Assembly: GCF_001885075.1 (NCBI RefSeq)
Contig: NZ_MODU01000004.1
Span: 3,224,001 to 3,288,000 of the forward strand
Length of the DNA stretch: 64,000 nucleotides
DNA from: Alteromonas sp. V450
GTDB taxonomy: Bacteria > Pseudomonadota > Gammaproteobacteria > Enterobacterales > Alteromonadaceae
Direction of reading: 5' to 3'
Under the pieces are notes generated by a model. It was not told where the DNA came from and did no database searches. It worked only from the letters and a program-made list of their open reading frames with translations. The position numbers were made by a program, and so were the translations under genes. Positions 19,545 through 28,991 of the stretch are shown in pieces; positions within the stretch are counted from its first letter, which is position 1, and each line of letters begins with the position of its first letter.

Positions 19545-21566
19545 TCAGGCACTTCCAGGCAAGGCCGGACGCATCGGTAGGGGTTTTTGATTGAGCATTT
19601 GCTCTGGCATAGTTAGCCACAAACTGTCGGGCAACACAGGCACAACGGCCTTATGCTGGGATACAGCGAAATAGCGCATTGCTACTCGCAATCGTTTCAG
19701 CGCTTTACACTCATTTACCTCTTGGTCGATAACAAATACCCCCCACTTGCGCATGGTGACGCCTAAACTGTCACTGCTGGTAATGCGAATTACCGGCGCT
19801 GCTAAGACCATTCCAACAAGCACAGGTAACAGCCACATAAATAACGAAGGTGTGAAATAAAATGTTGTCACTCCCCACGCAACCGCTAAGCAACTCATAA
19901 TTTGCGTATGCTTTATCGCTACGCTCCACGGCACCTTTCGACCTTCTCTTTCTTGCGCTTCCCATTTGACTGAGTGCCCTATTAATACACTGATCACAAA
20001 GTAGCTATGATAAAACATCATTAGGGGCGCTATAAGCACAGCCATAACCACCTCGATCGCTGCGCCTTTTAGCAACGACCATGCACCGCCAAATTCATCA
20101 CGACGCTTTATCAAGGCTAAAGCAATACCGAGTAATTTGGGCAAGAAGAGTAACGCAGCGGTTCCCCACATGGTAACCATCATCATATCCTGACGAGCTA
20201 TCTGCCAACTGGGGAAAAGTTGGTACTCACTAACAAAAAACTCGGGGACCGAGGTCGCACGGATAAGCGCATCGACCGTTCCTAGTGCCAACATGCAAAA
20301 AAGGATGAGTGACGAAATATATGCGAACGCGCCAAATAAAAAATGCAGGCGATTGGCCGTTTTTAGCCCTTTAACCTTTAGCAGGCCAAGATGCTGGATA
20401 TTGCCTTGAACCCAGCGGCGGTCACGAATTGCATAGTCGACAATATTACTAGGCACTTCCTCGTAGCTACCCGTCATGTCTGTCAGAAGGTAGGCATGCC
20501 AGCCCGCACGACGCAGCAGCGCAGCTTCTACAAAATCATGGCTTAAAATTTCTCCACCAAAAGGCGCACGCCCCTCGAGAGTGGGTAGCCCGCAATGTTG
20601 CATGAAAGGCGCTATCCGTATAATCGCATTATGCCCCCAGTAGTTTGCACTGTCTGTTTGCCAAAAAGAGAGACCTGTAGCCAACATTGGGCTGTATAGG
20701 TGGGCGGCAAACTGAACAAAACGGCCAAAAAACGTATTTTGTCGCACGGGCATAGGGATCGTTTGAACAAGCGCCGTATCGGGATTTTGCTCGATACGGC
20801 GGGCGAGATCCTCCATCCGCTCACCGCTCATTACGCTGTCAGCATCAAGTACAATCATCGATTCATAGTTTCCGCCCCAGCGTTCACAAAACTCCTTCAA
20901 ATTTCCAACTTTACGGTGAGAGTTTTGCTCACGGCGACGATAAAATACTCGCGATGAAGCGTGACCTAAACGCTTTTGTAAGCGATTAAAAGCACGAAGT
21001 TCTGCGTCAGCTTTTTCCGCATCTCTCGTGTCACTTAGCATATAGAAGTCAAAGTTATCTGCATTTTGGCCTTCGATAATTTCTCGAACACACGCCTCAA
21101 AGCCAACCATGATACGGCGAGTGTCTTCGTTATAAACGGGCATGACCACAGCATGACGCTGCGTTAGCGGCACCACGCTGTCAGGGGTTGCTTGATTCTT
21201 TCTTAAGCTTAAGGGGTCAATATTGAACAGCTGTAAAACAAAACCAATAATGCCTGTCCAAAACGCCATACACAGCCATGCAAACAGGGTTAATCCCAAT
21301 CCTAACTGTGCTATTTCTAAATTTGTTAAGCCGTTTGGAAGAAATATTTCATACAAACTCCAACCAGCCAGTGCCGTACTTGGAATTACTAGCATCGCCA
21401 TGAATAACAAACGCATATGCTCTCCTTTGATAATTTTATGACTTGCTCGCACAGTGTCATGTAAACGCTTTTGTGACCTGTTTCCGTCAACGCCTTCAGA
21501 TACTGCTGTAGATTTCTGTTCCACCAACACAGCAGTGTGAGGTTTACTTTTTAGGTTGATAGACAT
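19545..21566 (-). CDS. opgH: Glucans biosynthesis glucosyltransferase OpgH (MdoH)
   Basis: About 673 residues. This inner-membrane GT2 enzyme makes the linear beta-1,2-glucan backbone of osmoregulated periplasmic glucans from UDP-glucose. The catalytic signatures are VLDADSVMSGE (DxD), SHDFVEAALLRRAG and the RDRRWVQGN motif, flanked by about six to eight membrane segments. The ATG at 21566 has GAGGTG seven bases upstream and overlaps the end of opgG by 23 bases. A second candidate ATG at 21416 has an even better AAGGAG, which would remove 50 residues. Either way the cytoplasmic N-terminus is much shorter than in E. coli OpgH (847 residues). Confidence 0.9.
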   Translation of the reverse strand: MSINLKSKPHTAVLVEQKSTAVSEGVDGNRSQKRLHDTVRASHKIIKGEHMRLLFMAMLVIPSTALAGWSLYEIFLPNGLTNLEIAQLGLGLTLFAWLCMAFWTGIIGFVLQLFNIDPLSLRKNQATPDSVVPLTQRHAVVMPVYNEDTRRIMVGFEACVREIIEGQNADNFDFYMLSDTRDAEKADAELRAFNRLQKRLGHASSRVFYRRREQNSHRKVGNLKEFCERWGGNYESMIVLDADSVMSGERMEDLARRIEQNPDTALVQTIPMPVRQNTFFGRFVQFAAHLYSPMLATGLSFWQTDSANYWGHNAIIRIAPFMQHCGLPTLEGRAPFGGEILSHDFVEAALLRRAGWHAYLLTDMTGSYEEVPSNIVDYAIRDRRWVQGNIQHLGLLKVKGLKTANRLHFLFGAFAYISSLILFCMLALGTVDALIRATSVPEFFVSEYQLFPSWQIARQDMMMVTMWGTAALLFLPKLLGIALALIKRRDEFGGAWSLLKGAAIEVVMAVLIAPLMMFYHSYFVISVLIGHSVKWEAQEREGRKVPWSVAIKHTQIMSCLAVAWGVTTFYFTPSLFMWLLPVLVGMVLAAPVIRITSSDSLGVTMRKWGVFVIDQEVNECKALKRLRVAMRYFAVSQHKAVVPVLPDSLWLTMPEQMLNQKPLPMRPALPGSA

Positions 21567-23154
21567 AATTCCACACCTCACTAACACGCTCGCCGTCTTT
21601 CTCAATGTAAGCGCGCATATCAACCGTTTGATTTTCTTTTGGATTGACTAAGAATGTTGCCCGCCACTCTTGACCATCAGCCACGGGATATAACCGCTGC
21701 TGCGAAATGGCGCCATTTGTCACACTCATTACTAACTTCATTTTATCGCTATTAAATTGCACGTTTTCCGGCACGCTAAAGTCGATACTAAACTGTCTTG
21801 TCGTATTCAAACTCTCATCTTTAAATTCATCGCCCGGCAGTACGGCCTGCCCCTGGCGGGTACGCACAATCGATGCTAATTTGCTTACGAAAGGGTTTTG
21901 CTCTACCGTTTTTAGCTCATACGCAAAGTAAAGAGACTCTCCGGCTTTAAAGGGCTTTTTCGGTGTCCAAAACGCAACAATATTGTCGTGTATCTCAGAC
22001 TTAGTAGGAATTTCAACAACTTCTAAGCGACCCTCCTCAAACCCTTGTTGCGGTGTAACCCACAGCCCAGGTCGAAGATGGTAATTTGCTTCGGCGTCTA
22101 AATAATTGTGCCATTCACCGTCTCGCTGTAGCACGCCAAAACCTCTGGGGCTGTTGTCACTCAAGGACGTGACTTGTAATCGTGCAGGGTTTGTCAAGGG
22201 GCGCCAGATTTCCTCGCCCGCATGCGTTACCATTAATACACCGTCGCTATCGTGTACCTCGGGGCGATAATCGTCGTGGCGTTTCTGCGTATTTTCGCCA
22301 TAGAGAAACATACTGGTGAACGGTGCAACGCCAAGCTTATTCACATCTTCTCTGGCAAAAAGCCAACTCTCTACCTGAACCGATGTATCAACATCTGGCT
22401 GGATAGTAAATTTGTATGCGCCCGCAACCGATGGGCTTTCAAGACGCGCGTAAAGAGTGATTGGTTGACCCTTTTTCGGTTCAATGATCCAAAATTCTGT
22501 GAAGTGCGGAAACTCTTCACCTTTTGCTAATGCAGTATCAATAGCCAGCCCTCGCGCAGAGATTCCATAAACTTGGTTCTTACCGACCAACCGAAAGTAC
22601 GACGCGCCTAAAAACACGGCGAATTCATCTTTATACGCTTCGTTCTTAATAGGATAATGAATACGAAAACCGGCAAAGCCTGATTTTTCATCCGTCAACC
22701 CAGAAAGCTCTGCTGCTCGTCCGTCATAGCGAAACATGTCATTGTCAAAAGCTAGATGTGAAGGTTTGTTGTCGCTGCCGATAGTGTGGATGGTAACCGG
22801 ATACTCATACAAAAAGCCCGGGTGAAAAAACTGTAGCTCATAATCATTTTTCCCATGCCACAAGCTCTGCTCAGGCTTAAATCGGATTGAGCGATACGTG
22901 GTGTAATCGATGTCTTTAAGTTTGTCATTTAATCCATGATCATCTTGCTCATAGCCTTCACTTGCTGACAATTTGGCATCATCAATAACGCCCTGCAGTA
23001 TAGGAGACAATTTGTGAGGCTGATTACTGTCATTTACTTCAACTGCAAAGCTTGCGTGAATAGGAACGAATACAAAAACGCTCGCAATAACCCATAGCAT
23101 TCGAGAAATACCGCGCTTGCGGCTTTTTTGTATAGTAGAAACTGGCACAACCAT
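21544..23154 (-). CDS. opgG: Periplasmic glucan biosynthesis protein OpgG (MdoG)
   Basis: 536 residues. This periplasmic protein acts on the glucan chain made by OpgH (branching or modification). A signal peptide is present (hydrophobic stretch at about 19-36, ending ASFA-VE). The rest fits the two-domain beta-sandwich OpgG family, including a conserved FRIHYPI segment and a long central domain. AAGGAG sits seven bases before the ATG. It is the first gene of opgGH. The large spacer upstream is probably its control region. Confidence 0.92.
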   Translation of the reverse strand: MVVPVSTIQKSRKRGISRMLWVIASVFVFVPIHASFAVEVNDSNQPHKLSPILQGVIDDAKLSASEGYEQDDHGLNDKLKDIDYTTYRSIRFKPEQSLWHGKNDYELQFFHPGFLYEYPVTIHTIGSDNKPSHLAFDNDMFRYDGRAAELSGLTDEKSGFAGFRIHYPIKNEAYKDEFAVFLGASYFRLVGKNQVYGISARGLAIDTALAKGEEFPHFTEFWIIEPKKGQPITLYARLESPSVAGAYKFTIQPDVDTSVQVESWLFAREDVNKLGVAPFTSMFLYGENTQKRHDDYRPEVHDSDGVLMVTHAGEEIWRPLTNPARLQVTSLSDNSPRGFGVLQRDGEWHNYLDAEANYHLRPGLWVTPQQGFEEGRLEVVEIPTKSEIHDNIVAFWTPKKPFKAGESLYFAYELKTVEQNPFVSKLASIVRTRQGQAVLPGDEFKDESLNTTRQFSIDFSVPENVQFNSDKMKLVMSVTNGAISQQRLYPVADGQEWRATFLVNPKENQTVDMRAYIEKDGERVSEVWNYVYQPKK

Positions 23155-23878
23155 TTGTCCTCTCCTTATGAAAACAACGTTACCGATTGAGGGAAAAGCA
23201 ACATTGCTTTTTCAAAACCACAAGAAAGGTGCTCGATATCATCTTTCCCATGCTCGGCTGAATAGTGATGGCCTACTTGGAACAAGATCCCTTTCTTATT
23301 CGCTCTTCGGGTTTTCCCCAATCCTTGCCGTAAACGGCATAAGCGAATGGTCGGTAACACACCAGTGTCTCAGCAAAAGATGTTCCAATACGAAACACCG
23401 CATCATGAAATTTAAAAAATCCATACATATCTGACGGTTAGAATATTCAATAACTCTGTTTTCAGCTTGGCTACACGGTGTAAATTTGTCCGACCTCTTA
23501 GACAAAAGGATATGTGTTGGTTATTAGCGACAGTTATCTATGCCAACTTGTCATGATCCACTGAAAAGGCGATTAAGAATCGGCTACGGGAAAGAGGGGC
23601 TAAATATTTTTTATATAAAATACAGCCACTTAAAAGCATAAGCCAAGAAAACTTTAAGGTTCGGCGGTTTTTGGCAAAGCCTTTGCAATTTGCACAAGGT
23701 TGGAAAAGCTTTGGAAAGGCGTTTACACGCCTTACCTGGATGCGAATACAAAGGTGCGTGATATCTGCTCAGCTTTGCGTAATAGCAAAACGTGAGTTTG
23801 GGAAGACGCGACAGGTTAAAAAGTTAAGCGCTTTTTTTGCTAGCGCACCGTGACATTGTGAACATTAGGAGTTATCAC
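23155..23878. other. Long spacer between divergent opgG and the beta-barrel gene
   Basis: 724 bases without a convincing gene. It holds a TGCCGT/ACGGCA palindrome at 23326-23339, an eight-base inverted repeat AAGAAAGG (23222-23229) / CCTTTCTT (23290-23297), and a seven-base-pair hairpin AAGGCGT/ACGCCTT at 23716-23733. None has a T-tract. Short reading frames here have no ribosome-binding site or recognisable sequence. It presumably carries both promoters. Confidence 0.5.
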
Positions 23879-24430
23879 ATGCGTAAAACAATCACACTAC
23901 TTGCTGCATTTACGGCAACAACGTTTTCTTTATCTGCAATGGCTGACAAGCCAGATTGGCGCTATGTAGAAGGTGGTTACACTAAAATGGATTTTGACGA
24001 CAATGAGTCGTTTGAACCTGACGGCCTAACCGTAAACGGTAAATACCTATTAAATAGCAACTGGTTTTTGAACGGCGAGTACAGTTTTTTTGAAGAAGGC
24101 AATTTTGATTTTAACATGCTGACTGTTGGTGCCGGATACCGAATTCCAGTAAACGCTTCAACGGACGCTTATGTCGGCGCTAACGTTGAACGCGTTGATG
24201 GCGACGTAGAGGACGATACAGGCTATAGCATTAATGCGGGTTTACGTTCAATGCTAACTGAACAAGTTGAGCTGGCTGGCGAGGTAGGTTACTACGATGT
24301 AGATGATGGTGAAGCTACATTTAAAATTGGTGCAAACTACTACATAACACCTCAATGGGCCGTAGGTGCCAGCTATAAGTTTATTGACGACCTAGATATC
24401 ATGCAGGTTACGGCTCGCTACGCGTTTTAA
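23879..24430 (+). CDS. Small outer-membrane beta-barrel protein
   Basis: 183 residues. A signal peptide (ending LSAMA-DK) is followed by alternating strands rich in Gly, Tyr and Asp, and the last strand ends IMQVTARYAF with a C-terminal Phe, the outer-membrane barrel sorting signal. Strand count suggests an eight-stranded OmpA/OmpW/OprF-barrel-like protein with acidic loops. AGGAG lies seven bases before the ATG at 23879. It is transcribed alone between a long 5' spacer and a strong terminator. Function not recognised. Confidence 0.8.
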   Translation: MRKTITLLAAFTATTFSLSAMADKPDWRYVEGGYTKMDFDDNESFEPDGLTVNGKYLLNSNWFLNGEYSFFEEGNFDFNMLTVGAGYRIPVNASTDAYVGANVERVDGDVEDDTGYSINAGLRSMLTEQVELAGEVGYYDVDDGEATFKIGANYYITPQWAVGASYKFIDDLDIMQVTARYAF

Positions 24431-24454
24431 ACCTCCCTCTCCTCAGGAAGGTCA

Positions 24455-24480
24455 GCCGGGTTGCTCGACCCGGCTTTTTT
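24455..24480 (+). terminator. Rho-independent terminator after the beta-barrel gene
   Basis: GCCGGGT / ACCCGGC with a six-base loop, followed directly by TTTTTT. Confidence 0.88.
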
Positions 24481-24486
24481 ATTGGT

Positions 24487-24720
24487 TTACTGTGCGTCTT
24501 CTTCGGTTTGTATTTCTTCTTTGCGTTTAATATCTACGCTCTCATGCAGTTCTGAATAAACCAGTACGGCTTCACCACTTTTGAGCCTCTCTATAACTTG
24601 ATTTACTTTGGTACTAAGCTCAACTTCCTGTTCACCATAGTCAGTGCCTTCTCTCAGTACAAAGGATTCTACTAGGCTGTATAGAGTTTCAGCTTCAAGT
24701 GCGTCGATAGGTATGATCAT
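24487..24720 (-). CDS. yheU: YheU family protein
   Basis: 77 residues. It matches E. coli YheU closely in the segment [14 protein letters not shown] and in [14 protein letters not shown], with an acidic C-terminal tail. The function of the family is unknown. It lies downstream of yheT, the same order as in enterobacteria. Confidence 0.9.
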   Translation of the reverse strand: MIIPIDALEAETLYSLVESFVLREGTDYGEQEVELSTKVNQVIERLKSGEAVLVYSELHESVDIKRKEEIQTEEDAQ

Positions 24721-24759
24721 ATGCGCTTTTGTCCCGTGACTTGTTGGTTAACGCTTTGC

Positions 24760-25791
24760 CTACTTCACATAGCTACATGTACTGTCGACAGGTAAAATAT
24801 CGCTGACAAACCGCTTAACTCGCTCATGTAGCCATACTGTTGGATTCAGTATCGAGCCTTGCATAAACCCCACATGACCACCTCTTTCGCTCAGTTCAAG
24901 GGTAACGTTACGGGCGAGTTCATCTTCTTTCGGTATAATCAGGTGATTCATAAAGGGGTCATCGATACTGTGCAAAACCAATGTCGGGCAGTGTATCGCA
25001 CTTAAAAAATGATAAGCACTGCATTTTTCATAATAATCTTGCGCGTCGGCAAAGCCGTGTAATGGTGCTGTTATTTTCTCATCAAACTGCGTAAAACTGT
25101 GAATGTTATCAACATCATTTTTGGTAAGCTGAATAAGTTTGCGGTAGTCAATGTATTCCATTTTCTTGCGCAAGGTATTTTTCATGCTGGTTAATAGGTA
25201 TTTTTGATATACCCGCGAAAAGCCCTGATTTATAGACTTTGCGCATTCTGAAAGCTTGAGCGGAGACGATATAGCAACAGCCGCTTTAAGCCACTTTTGT
25301 GCAGGATTCTCACCCAATAATTTTAGCAGCATATTTCCCCCTAATGAAAAACCTATTGCAACCTTAGGAATTCGGGGAAACTTGTTGTGTAAGTAATCTA
25401 AGAAAAAGCTAGGATCCTCCGTTTCACCGCTGTGGTATGCCCTTGCCTTTAGATTTGGTACGCCGCTGCATCCGCGATAGTGCATCATAACCACTTGCCA
25501 TCCGTTAACCGACATCTGAGCCATCATGTCATTTGCATAATGCGACTTAATGCTTCCCTCTAAGCCGTGAAACATAACGACAATGCCCGACATTTCATTA
25601 GGTTTTGGCCCCCAGGCGACATCCACAAAGTCGTCATCGGGAAGCGTTAGCCGTTCCATCTCGTAAGACAAGGGCAAACGCTTTTGAATAAAGCGCGGCC
25701 AGATGGTTTGTACGTGACGGTTTTTAGCCCACCGTGACACACTAAAGCTACTTTTAATAATTTTTCCATGTACTAGGGCTGATTTACTCAT
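24760..25791 (-). CDS. yheT: Alpha/beta hydrolase YheT
   Basis: About 343 residues. It belongs to the YheT/AB-hydrolase family, putative esterases. The nucleophile elbow is GFSLGGN; the acid is in LHSIDDPF and the His in ERGGHVGF, so the triad is intact. The N-terminus HVQTIWPRF is a family hallmark. I use the ATG at 25791; a GTG two codons earlier is the alternative, and neither has a strong ribosome-binding site. It follows the TIGR02444 gene by nine bases. Confidence 0.88.
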   Translation of the reverse strand: MSKSALVHGKIIKSSFSVSRWAKNRHVQTIWPRFIQKRLPLSYEMERLTLPDDDFVDVAWGPKPNEMSGIVVMFHGLEGSIKSHYANDMMAQMSVNGWQVVMMHYRGCSGVPNLKARAYHSGETEDPSFFLDYLHNKFPRIPKVAIGFSLGGNMLLKLLGENPAQKWLKAAVAISSPLKLSECAKSINQGFSRVYQKYLLTSMKNTLRKKMEYIDYRKLIQLTKNDVDNIHSFTQFDEKITAPLHGFADAQDYYEKCSAYHFLSAIHCPTLVLHSIDDPFMNHLIIPKEDELARNVTLELSERGGHVGFMQGSILNPTVWLHERVKRFVSDILPVDSTCSYVK

Positions 25792-25800
25792 TGTCACTAC

Positions 25801-26316
25801 TTATTGTTTTTCTCGTTGCGGTAACTGTTTCAAAACGGTACTAAATAGACTGCGTGCTTGTGCGTTTTCTCGTAACGCATAGACGTTAATAAAAGACGCG
25901 ATAGATGCATTGAGCACGGCATTGTCAGTATTAACATCACGGGTAGGTATTACGGTAAGCGAAAGTGAATTAAATGCATTAACGATATCAGCTTGTTGAT
26001 GCTGTTCCAGCACTAATTCTTGGGCTTTTAACGCTTCGTAACCAGACTTGTCTCCCCCCTTGTCGGGGTGCGCTAATTTACGTTTTTCTCGATGAGATAT
26101 TAGCCCTGCTTCATGCATATTTGCAGCGTCTATGACCGTTTTCAACTGCATAAAATTGATCACAACACCGTGCTCAATACACCAACAGATAAGCAGCATA
26201 ACGTTTACATTTACACCATGATTGTCTTGTAATAGCAAAGAGAGAGCCGCAATGTCTTGAGTTTTGTAGCGTGCAAGGCTGTATTGCCAAAAACGCTCAG
26301 CAGTTAATTTATGCAT
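25801..26316 (-). CDS. TIGR02444 family protein (DUF2390)
   Basis: About 171 residues. The N-terminal pattern FWQYSLARY...LLQDNHGVNVNVMLLICWCIEHG is typical of TIGR02444 proteins, which sit next to yheS/yheT in many gammaproteobacteria; function unknown. It is helical and soluble. The ATG at 26316 overlaps the yheS stop by eight bases and has GAGG six bases before it. Confidence 0.82.
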   Translation of the reverse strand: MHKLTAERFWQYSLARYKTQDIAALSLLLQDNHGVNVNVMLLICWCIEHGVVINFMQLKTVIDAANMHEAGLISHREKRKLAHPDKGGDKSGYEALKAQELVLEQHQQADIVNAFNSLSLTVIPTRDVNTDNAVLNASIASFINVYALRENAQARSLFSTVLKQLPQREKQ

Positions 26317-28261
26317 TGGTTGCCTCAAACTCCTCTCGTGCCAGCTCTATTTGCTCTTGAGCGTCAAGCCATGCCATTTCTTCCTCTTCTAATTGCTGTT
26401 TCAGCAATGCCTGCTTATCCAGCAATTGCAAAAGCTCGGTTTTTCTCTCTTCACTGTACAGATCTGTGTCTGATAGCGCGAGTTCAACATCGCTTAGTGA
26501 ACTTTGATGTTTTTCAATCGCTTTTTCGTGTTTTTCAACCGCTTTTTTAAATGGTGCAATTTTCTGCCTAAACTCAGCTTCCCGACGCTTTTCTTCCTTT
26601 CTATCAACTTTGCGATCAGTCTTAGCCATATCTCCTGATGCAAGTATTGCGTCGTCTTTAGCATCACTGTTTGCCTTTGCCTTTTCAGCGGCTTGTTGCT
26701 TCAAAATCCAATCGCGATAATCGTCCAAATCACCTTTAAACGGTTCTACTGAACCGCTGTCGACTAGGTAGAAGTCTTCACATACTGATGACAGTAAAAA
26801 CCTATCGTGCGATACAAGTACCATGGCGCCTTCAAAGCCCTGTAGGGCAATGTTCAACGCATGGCGCATTTCCAAATCCAAATGGTTAGTGGGTTCATCT
26901 AGCAGCAGTAGATTTGGTTTTTGATATACGATAAGCGCAAGTACTAATCGCGCTTTTTCACCTCCCGACATCGGCGCCACGGGAGCAAGTGCCTCGTCTC
27001 CATTAAACCCAAAGCCGCCCAGGTAATCTCGAAGCTGCTGCTCTGTCGCTTTTTCATCAAGACGTTGAAGATGCAATAGTGGTGTTGCATTAGCGTCTAA
27101 TGTTTCTAACTGATGCTGAGCAAAATAGCCTATTTTCAACCCTTTCGCCGCATTAAAAATCCCCTGTTTTGGCGCATGCACTCCGGCAAGAAGCTTAATA
27201 AGCGTTGACTTACCTTGACCATTTCTCCCGAGCAGTCCAATACGGCTTCCCGGCACCAAGTTGAGCTTTACCTGCTCAAGTACAATACGTTCTGCATAGC
27301 CTAACTGTATTTTTTCCATTTGAACTAATGGATTAGGCAATGCAGTGGGCGTAGCAAACTCAAAGCTAAATGGGCTCGCCATGTGAGCAGGTAGCAGCAT
27401 TTCCATTTTTTCTAGCTGTTTTATTCGGCTTTGCGCCTGCTTTGCTTTGCTTGCCTTAGCTTTAAATCGAGTAATAAAGGAATTGAGGTGCGCAACCTTT
27501 TGTTGTTGTTTTTCAAATTCCAAGTTCTGCAGTCGAATACGCTCTGCACGCTGAGTTTCGTAGGATGAATAATTTCCGGTATAAGCGATTAATTTCTGTT
27601 GTTCCACGCTAATAATCTGCGCAACTGTATTGTCGATAAACGCTTTATCGTGAGAAATTAACAGCAGGGTTCCCGTGTAGCGCTGCAGCCACTTTTCTAA
27701 CCATATGACCGCGTCGAGATCGAGGTGGTTAGTCGGCTCATCAAGCAACAGAAGATCAGAGGGACAAAGCAAAGCTTGGGCTAAGTTCAAACGCATACGC
27801 CAACCTCCAGAAAAGTCGGTTATCGGTGCATTTAGCTGTCCGTTAGTAAAACCTAACCCCGATAAAATGGTGGCTGCGCGAGACTCAACGTCATAGGCGC
27901 CCGATTGCTCTAGTTGGCCATGAAGCTGACCTATTAACACACCATCTTCAGCTGCTTCAGCGTCGTTAAGCTGCGCTTGAAGCGCACGTAAATGCTGGTC
28001 ACCATCGATAACGTATTCAATTGCTGTTCGATGCGATGCGGGTGTCTCTTGCGCCACACTCACAATTCGCCAGTCGCTGGGCACACTGCAATCTCCAGCG
28101 TCAACACTTAACTCACCTCTTAGCAACGCAAATAGCGTTGATTTTCCGCAGCCATTGCTACCGATAAGCGCCACTTTGTGACCAGGAAAAACTTGGGCAG
28201 ACGCATCTTCCAGCAGCATTTTTCTGCCACGTAACAAAGACACATTAGAGAGCTTGATCAT
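26309..28261 (-). CDS. yheS: ABC-F family ATPase YheS
   Basis: About 650 residues. It is a ribosome-associated ABC-F protein with two ATP-binding cassettes and no membrane domain. Walker A sequences are GSNGCGKST and GRNGQGKST; signatures are SGGWRMR and SGGEKAR; both have Walker B ending LLLDEPTNHLD. The linker between cassettes and the charged C-terminal coiled coil (about 550-650) are present. The ATG at 28261 has AAGG six bases upstream and gives the normal length; the frame is open further upstream without support. Confidence 0.93.
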   Translation of the reverse strand: MIKLSNVSLLRGRKMLLEDASAQVFPGHKVALIGSNGCGKSTLFALLRGELSVDAGDCSVPSDWRIVSVAQETPASHRTAIEYVIDGDQHLRALQAQLNDAEAAEDGVLIGQLHGQLEQSGAYDVESRAATILSGLGFTNGQLNAPITDFSGGWRMRLNLAQALLCPSDLLLLDEPTNHLDLDAVIWLEKWLQRYTGTLLLISHDKAFIDNTVAQIISVEQQKLIAYTGNYSSYETQRAERIRLQNLEFEKQQQKVAHLNSFITRFKAKASKAKQAQSRIKQLEKMEMLLPAHMASPFSFEFATPTALPNPLVQMEKIQLGYAERIVLEQVKLNLVPGSRIGLLGRNGQGKSTLIKLLAGVHAPKQGIFNAAKGLKIGYFAQHQLETLDANATPLLHLQRLDEKATEQQLRDYLGGFGFNGDEALAPVAPMSGGEKARLVLALIVYQKPNLLLLDEPTNHLDLEMRHALNIALQGFEGAMVLVSHDRFLLSSVCEDFYLVDSGSVEPFKGDLDDYRDWILKQQAAEKAKANSDAKDDAILASGDMAKTDRKVDRKEEKRREAEFRQKIAPFKKAVEKHEKAIEKHQSSLSDVELALSDTDLYSEERKTELLQLLDKQALLKQQLEEEEMAWLDAQEQIELAREEFEATNA

Positions 28262-28421
28262 GAATAACCTTATGATGAAACAACAAACGACAGCTAAAAC
28301 ACTATTCTCACATATGCGAAAAGTTAGAAATGCAAAGTGCCTTTCTAATAATGCGCGAACAACGGAAAACATAATATCAAAAACTTAAGCTAAAAGCTGA
28401 TCATCACTTGGTATTTGACGG

Positions 28422-28427
28422 TATAAT
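28422..28427 (+). promoter_or_regulatory. Candidate -10 element of yheV
   Basis: A perfect TATAAT hexamer. Transcription would begin about 28434, at the foot of the structured leader element. The -35 region is poor, so this rests on the -10 alone. Confidence 0.4.
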
Positions 28428-28431
28428 TAAA

Positions 28432-28544
28432 GCGTGTTGATGTTCGCTGTAGAAATTTTGTTCGAGATAAACGCGCTTTGATTGAAGCGCCCCGCATGTG
28501 TTTTAGAAATCTAAATAATTCAGGCGGAACAAATATCAACACGC
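28432..28544 (+). ncRNA. Candidate structured 5' leader of yheV
   Basis: Four nested or adjacent helices can form in 113 bases: P1 GCGTGTTGAT (28432-28441) with ATCAACACGC (28535-28544), 10 bp; P2 TTTGTTC (28457-28463) with GAACAAA (28527-28533), 7 bp; P3 GCGCTT/AAGCGC (28473-28490); P4 TTTAG/CTAAA (28502-28515). Together they make a closed multibranch fold ending 30 bases before the yheV start. I do not recognise it as a known RNA class. The terminal inverted repeat could also suggest a miniature transposable element, but no flanking target duplication is visible. Confidence 0.45.
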
Positions 28545-28574
28545 CCTAGTACCAAAATAACCAAAGGAGTAAGT

Positions 28575-28781
28575 ATGTCGAAGAATGTAAGACGTCGTTT
28601 TGTTGCTGGTGCTACATGCCCGCAATGCAAAGCGCTAGATACTATTTCTTTATACTTTGAAAATAACGTAGAGAAACTTGAGTGTGTAGCCTGCGGCTAC
28701 AACGAAGCACAAACTGATGACAAGGTAAGCCAAGCAACACGTGAAAATGAAAACGTTATCGGTATTTTTAAACCTCATTAA
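28575..28781 (+). CDS. yheV: YheV family putative zinc-ribbon protein
   Basis: 68 residues. It has two CxxC pairs (CPQC and CVAC) forming a zinc ribbon, with the conserved opening RRFVAGATCPQC. Family DUF2387/YheV; function unknown. AAGGAG is six bases before the ATG. It is divergent from yheS, as in other gammaproteobacteria, and preceded by a highly structured leader. Confidence 0.9.
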   Translation: MSKNVRRRFVAGATCPQCKALDTISLYFENNVEKLECVACGYNEAQTDDKVSQATRENENVIGIFKPH

Positions 28782-28797
28782 TACACGATTGTTGGTA

Positions 28798-28815
28798 AGG
28801 CAAAGTGCCTCTTTT
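28798..28815 (+). terminator. Possible terminator after yheV
   Basis: A short stem AGGCA / TGCCT with a three-base loop followed by CTTTT, 17 bases after the yheV stop. The stem is only five base pairs. Confidence 0.45.
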
Positions 28816-28991
28816 GGAACACGTTAATTCTCCTCAGTAGCGCTGATTTGATCGTATTCAATGCTCCTTTTTGAATAGAAAATTGGCGTAATACCATCGC
28901 CGCAACTTAACCTTTTTACGAATTTCATTTCTTTAAGCCTGATCCTACATGCCAAATGAAGGTACAAACTTCATAAGCTAAGGAGCAAAAG

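Noticed and set aside
23117..23434. 105-codon plus-strand frame upstream of the beta-barrel gene
   Set aside because: It starts inside opgG on the opposite strand, lacks a ribosome-binding site, and its translation has no recognisable pattern.
28432..28544. Miniature inverted-repeat transposable element
   Set aside because: The 10-base terminal inverted repeats would fit, but the flanks show no target-site duplication and internal helices are nested as in a folded RNA. Kept as an alternative only.
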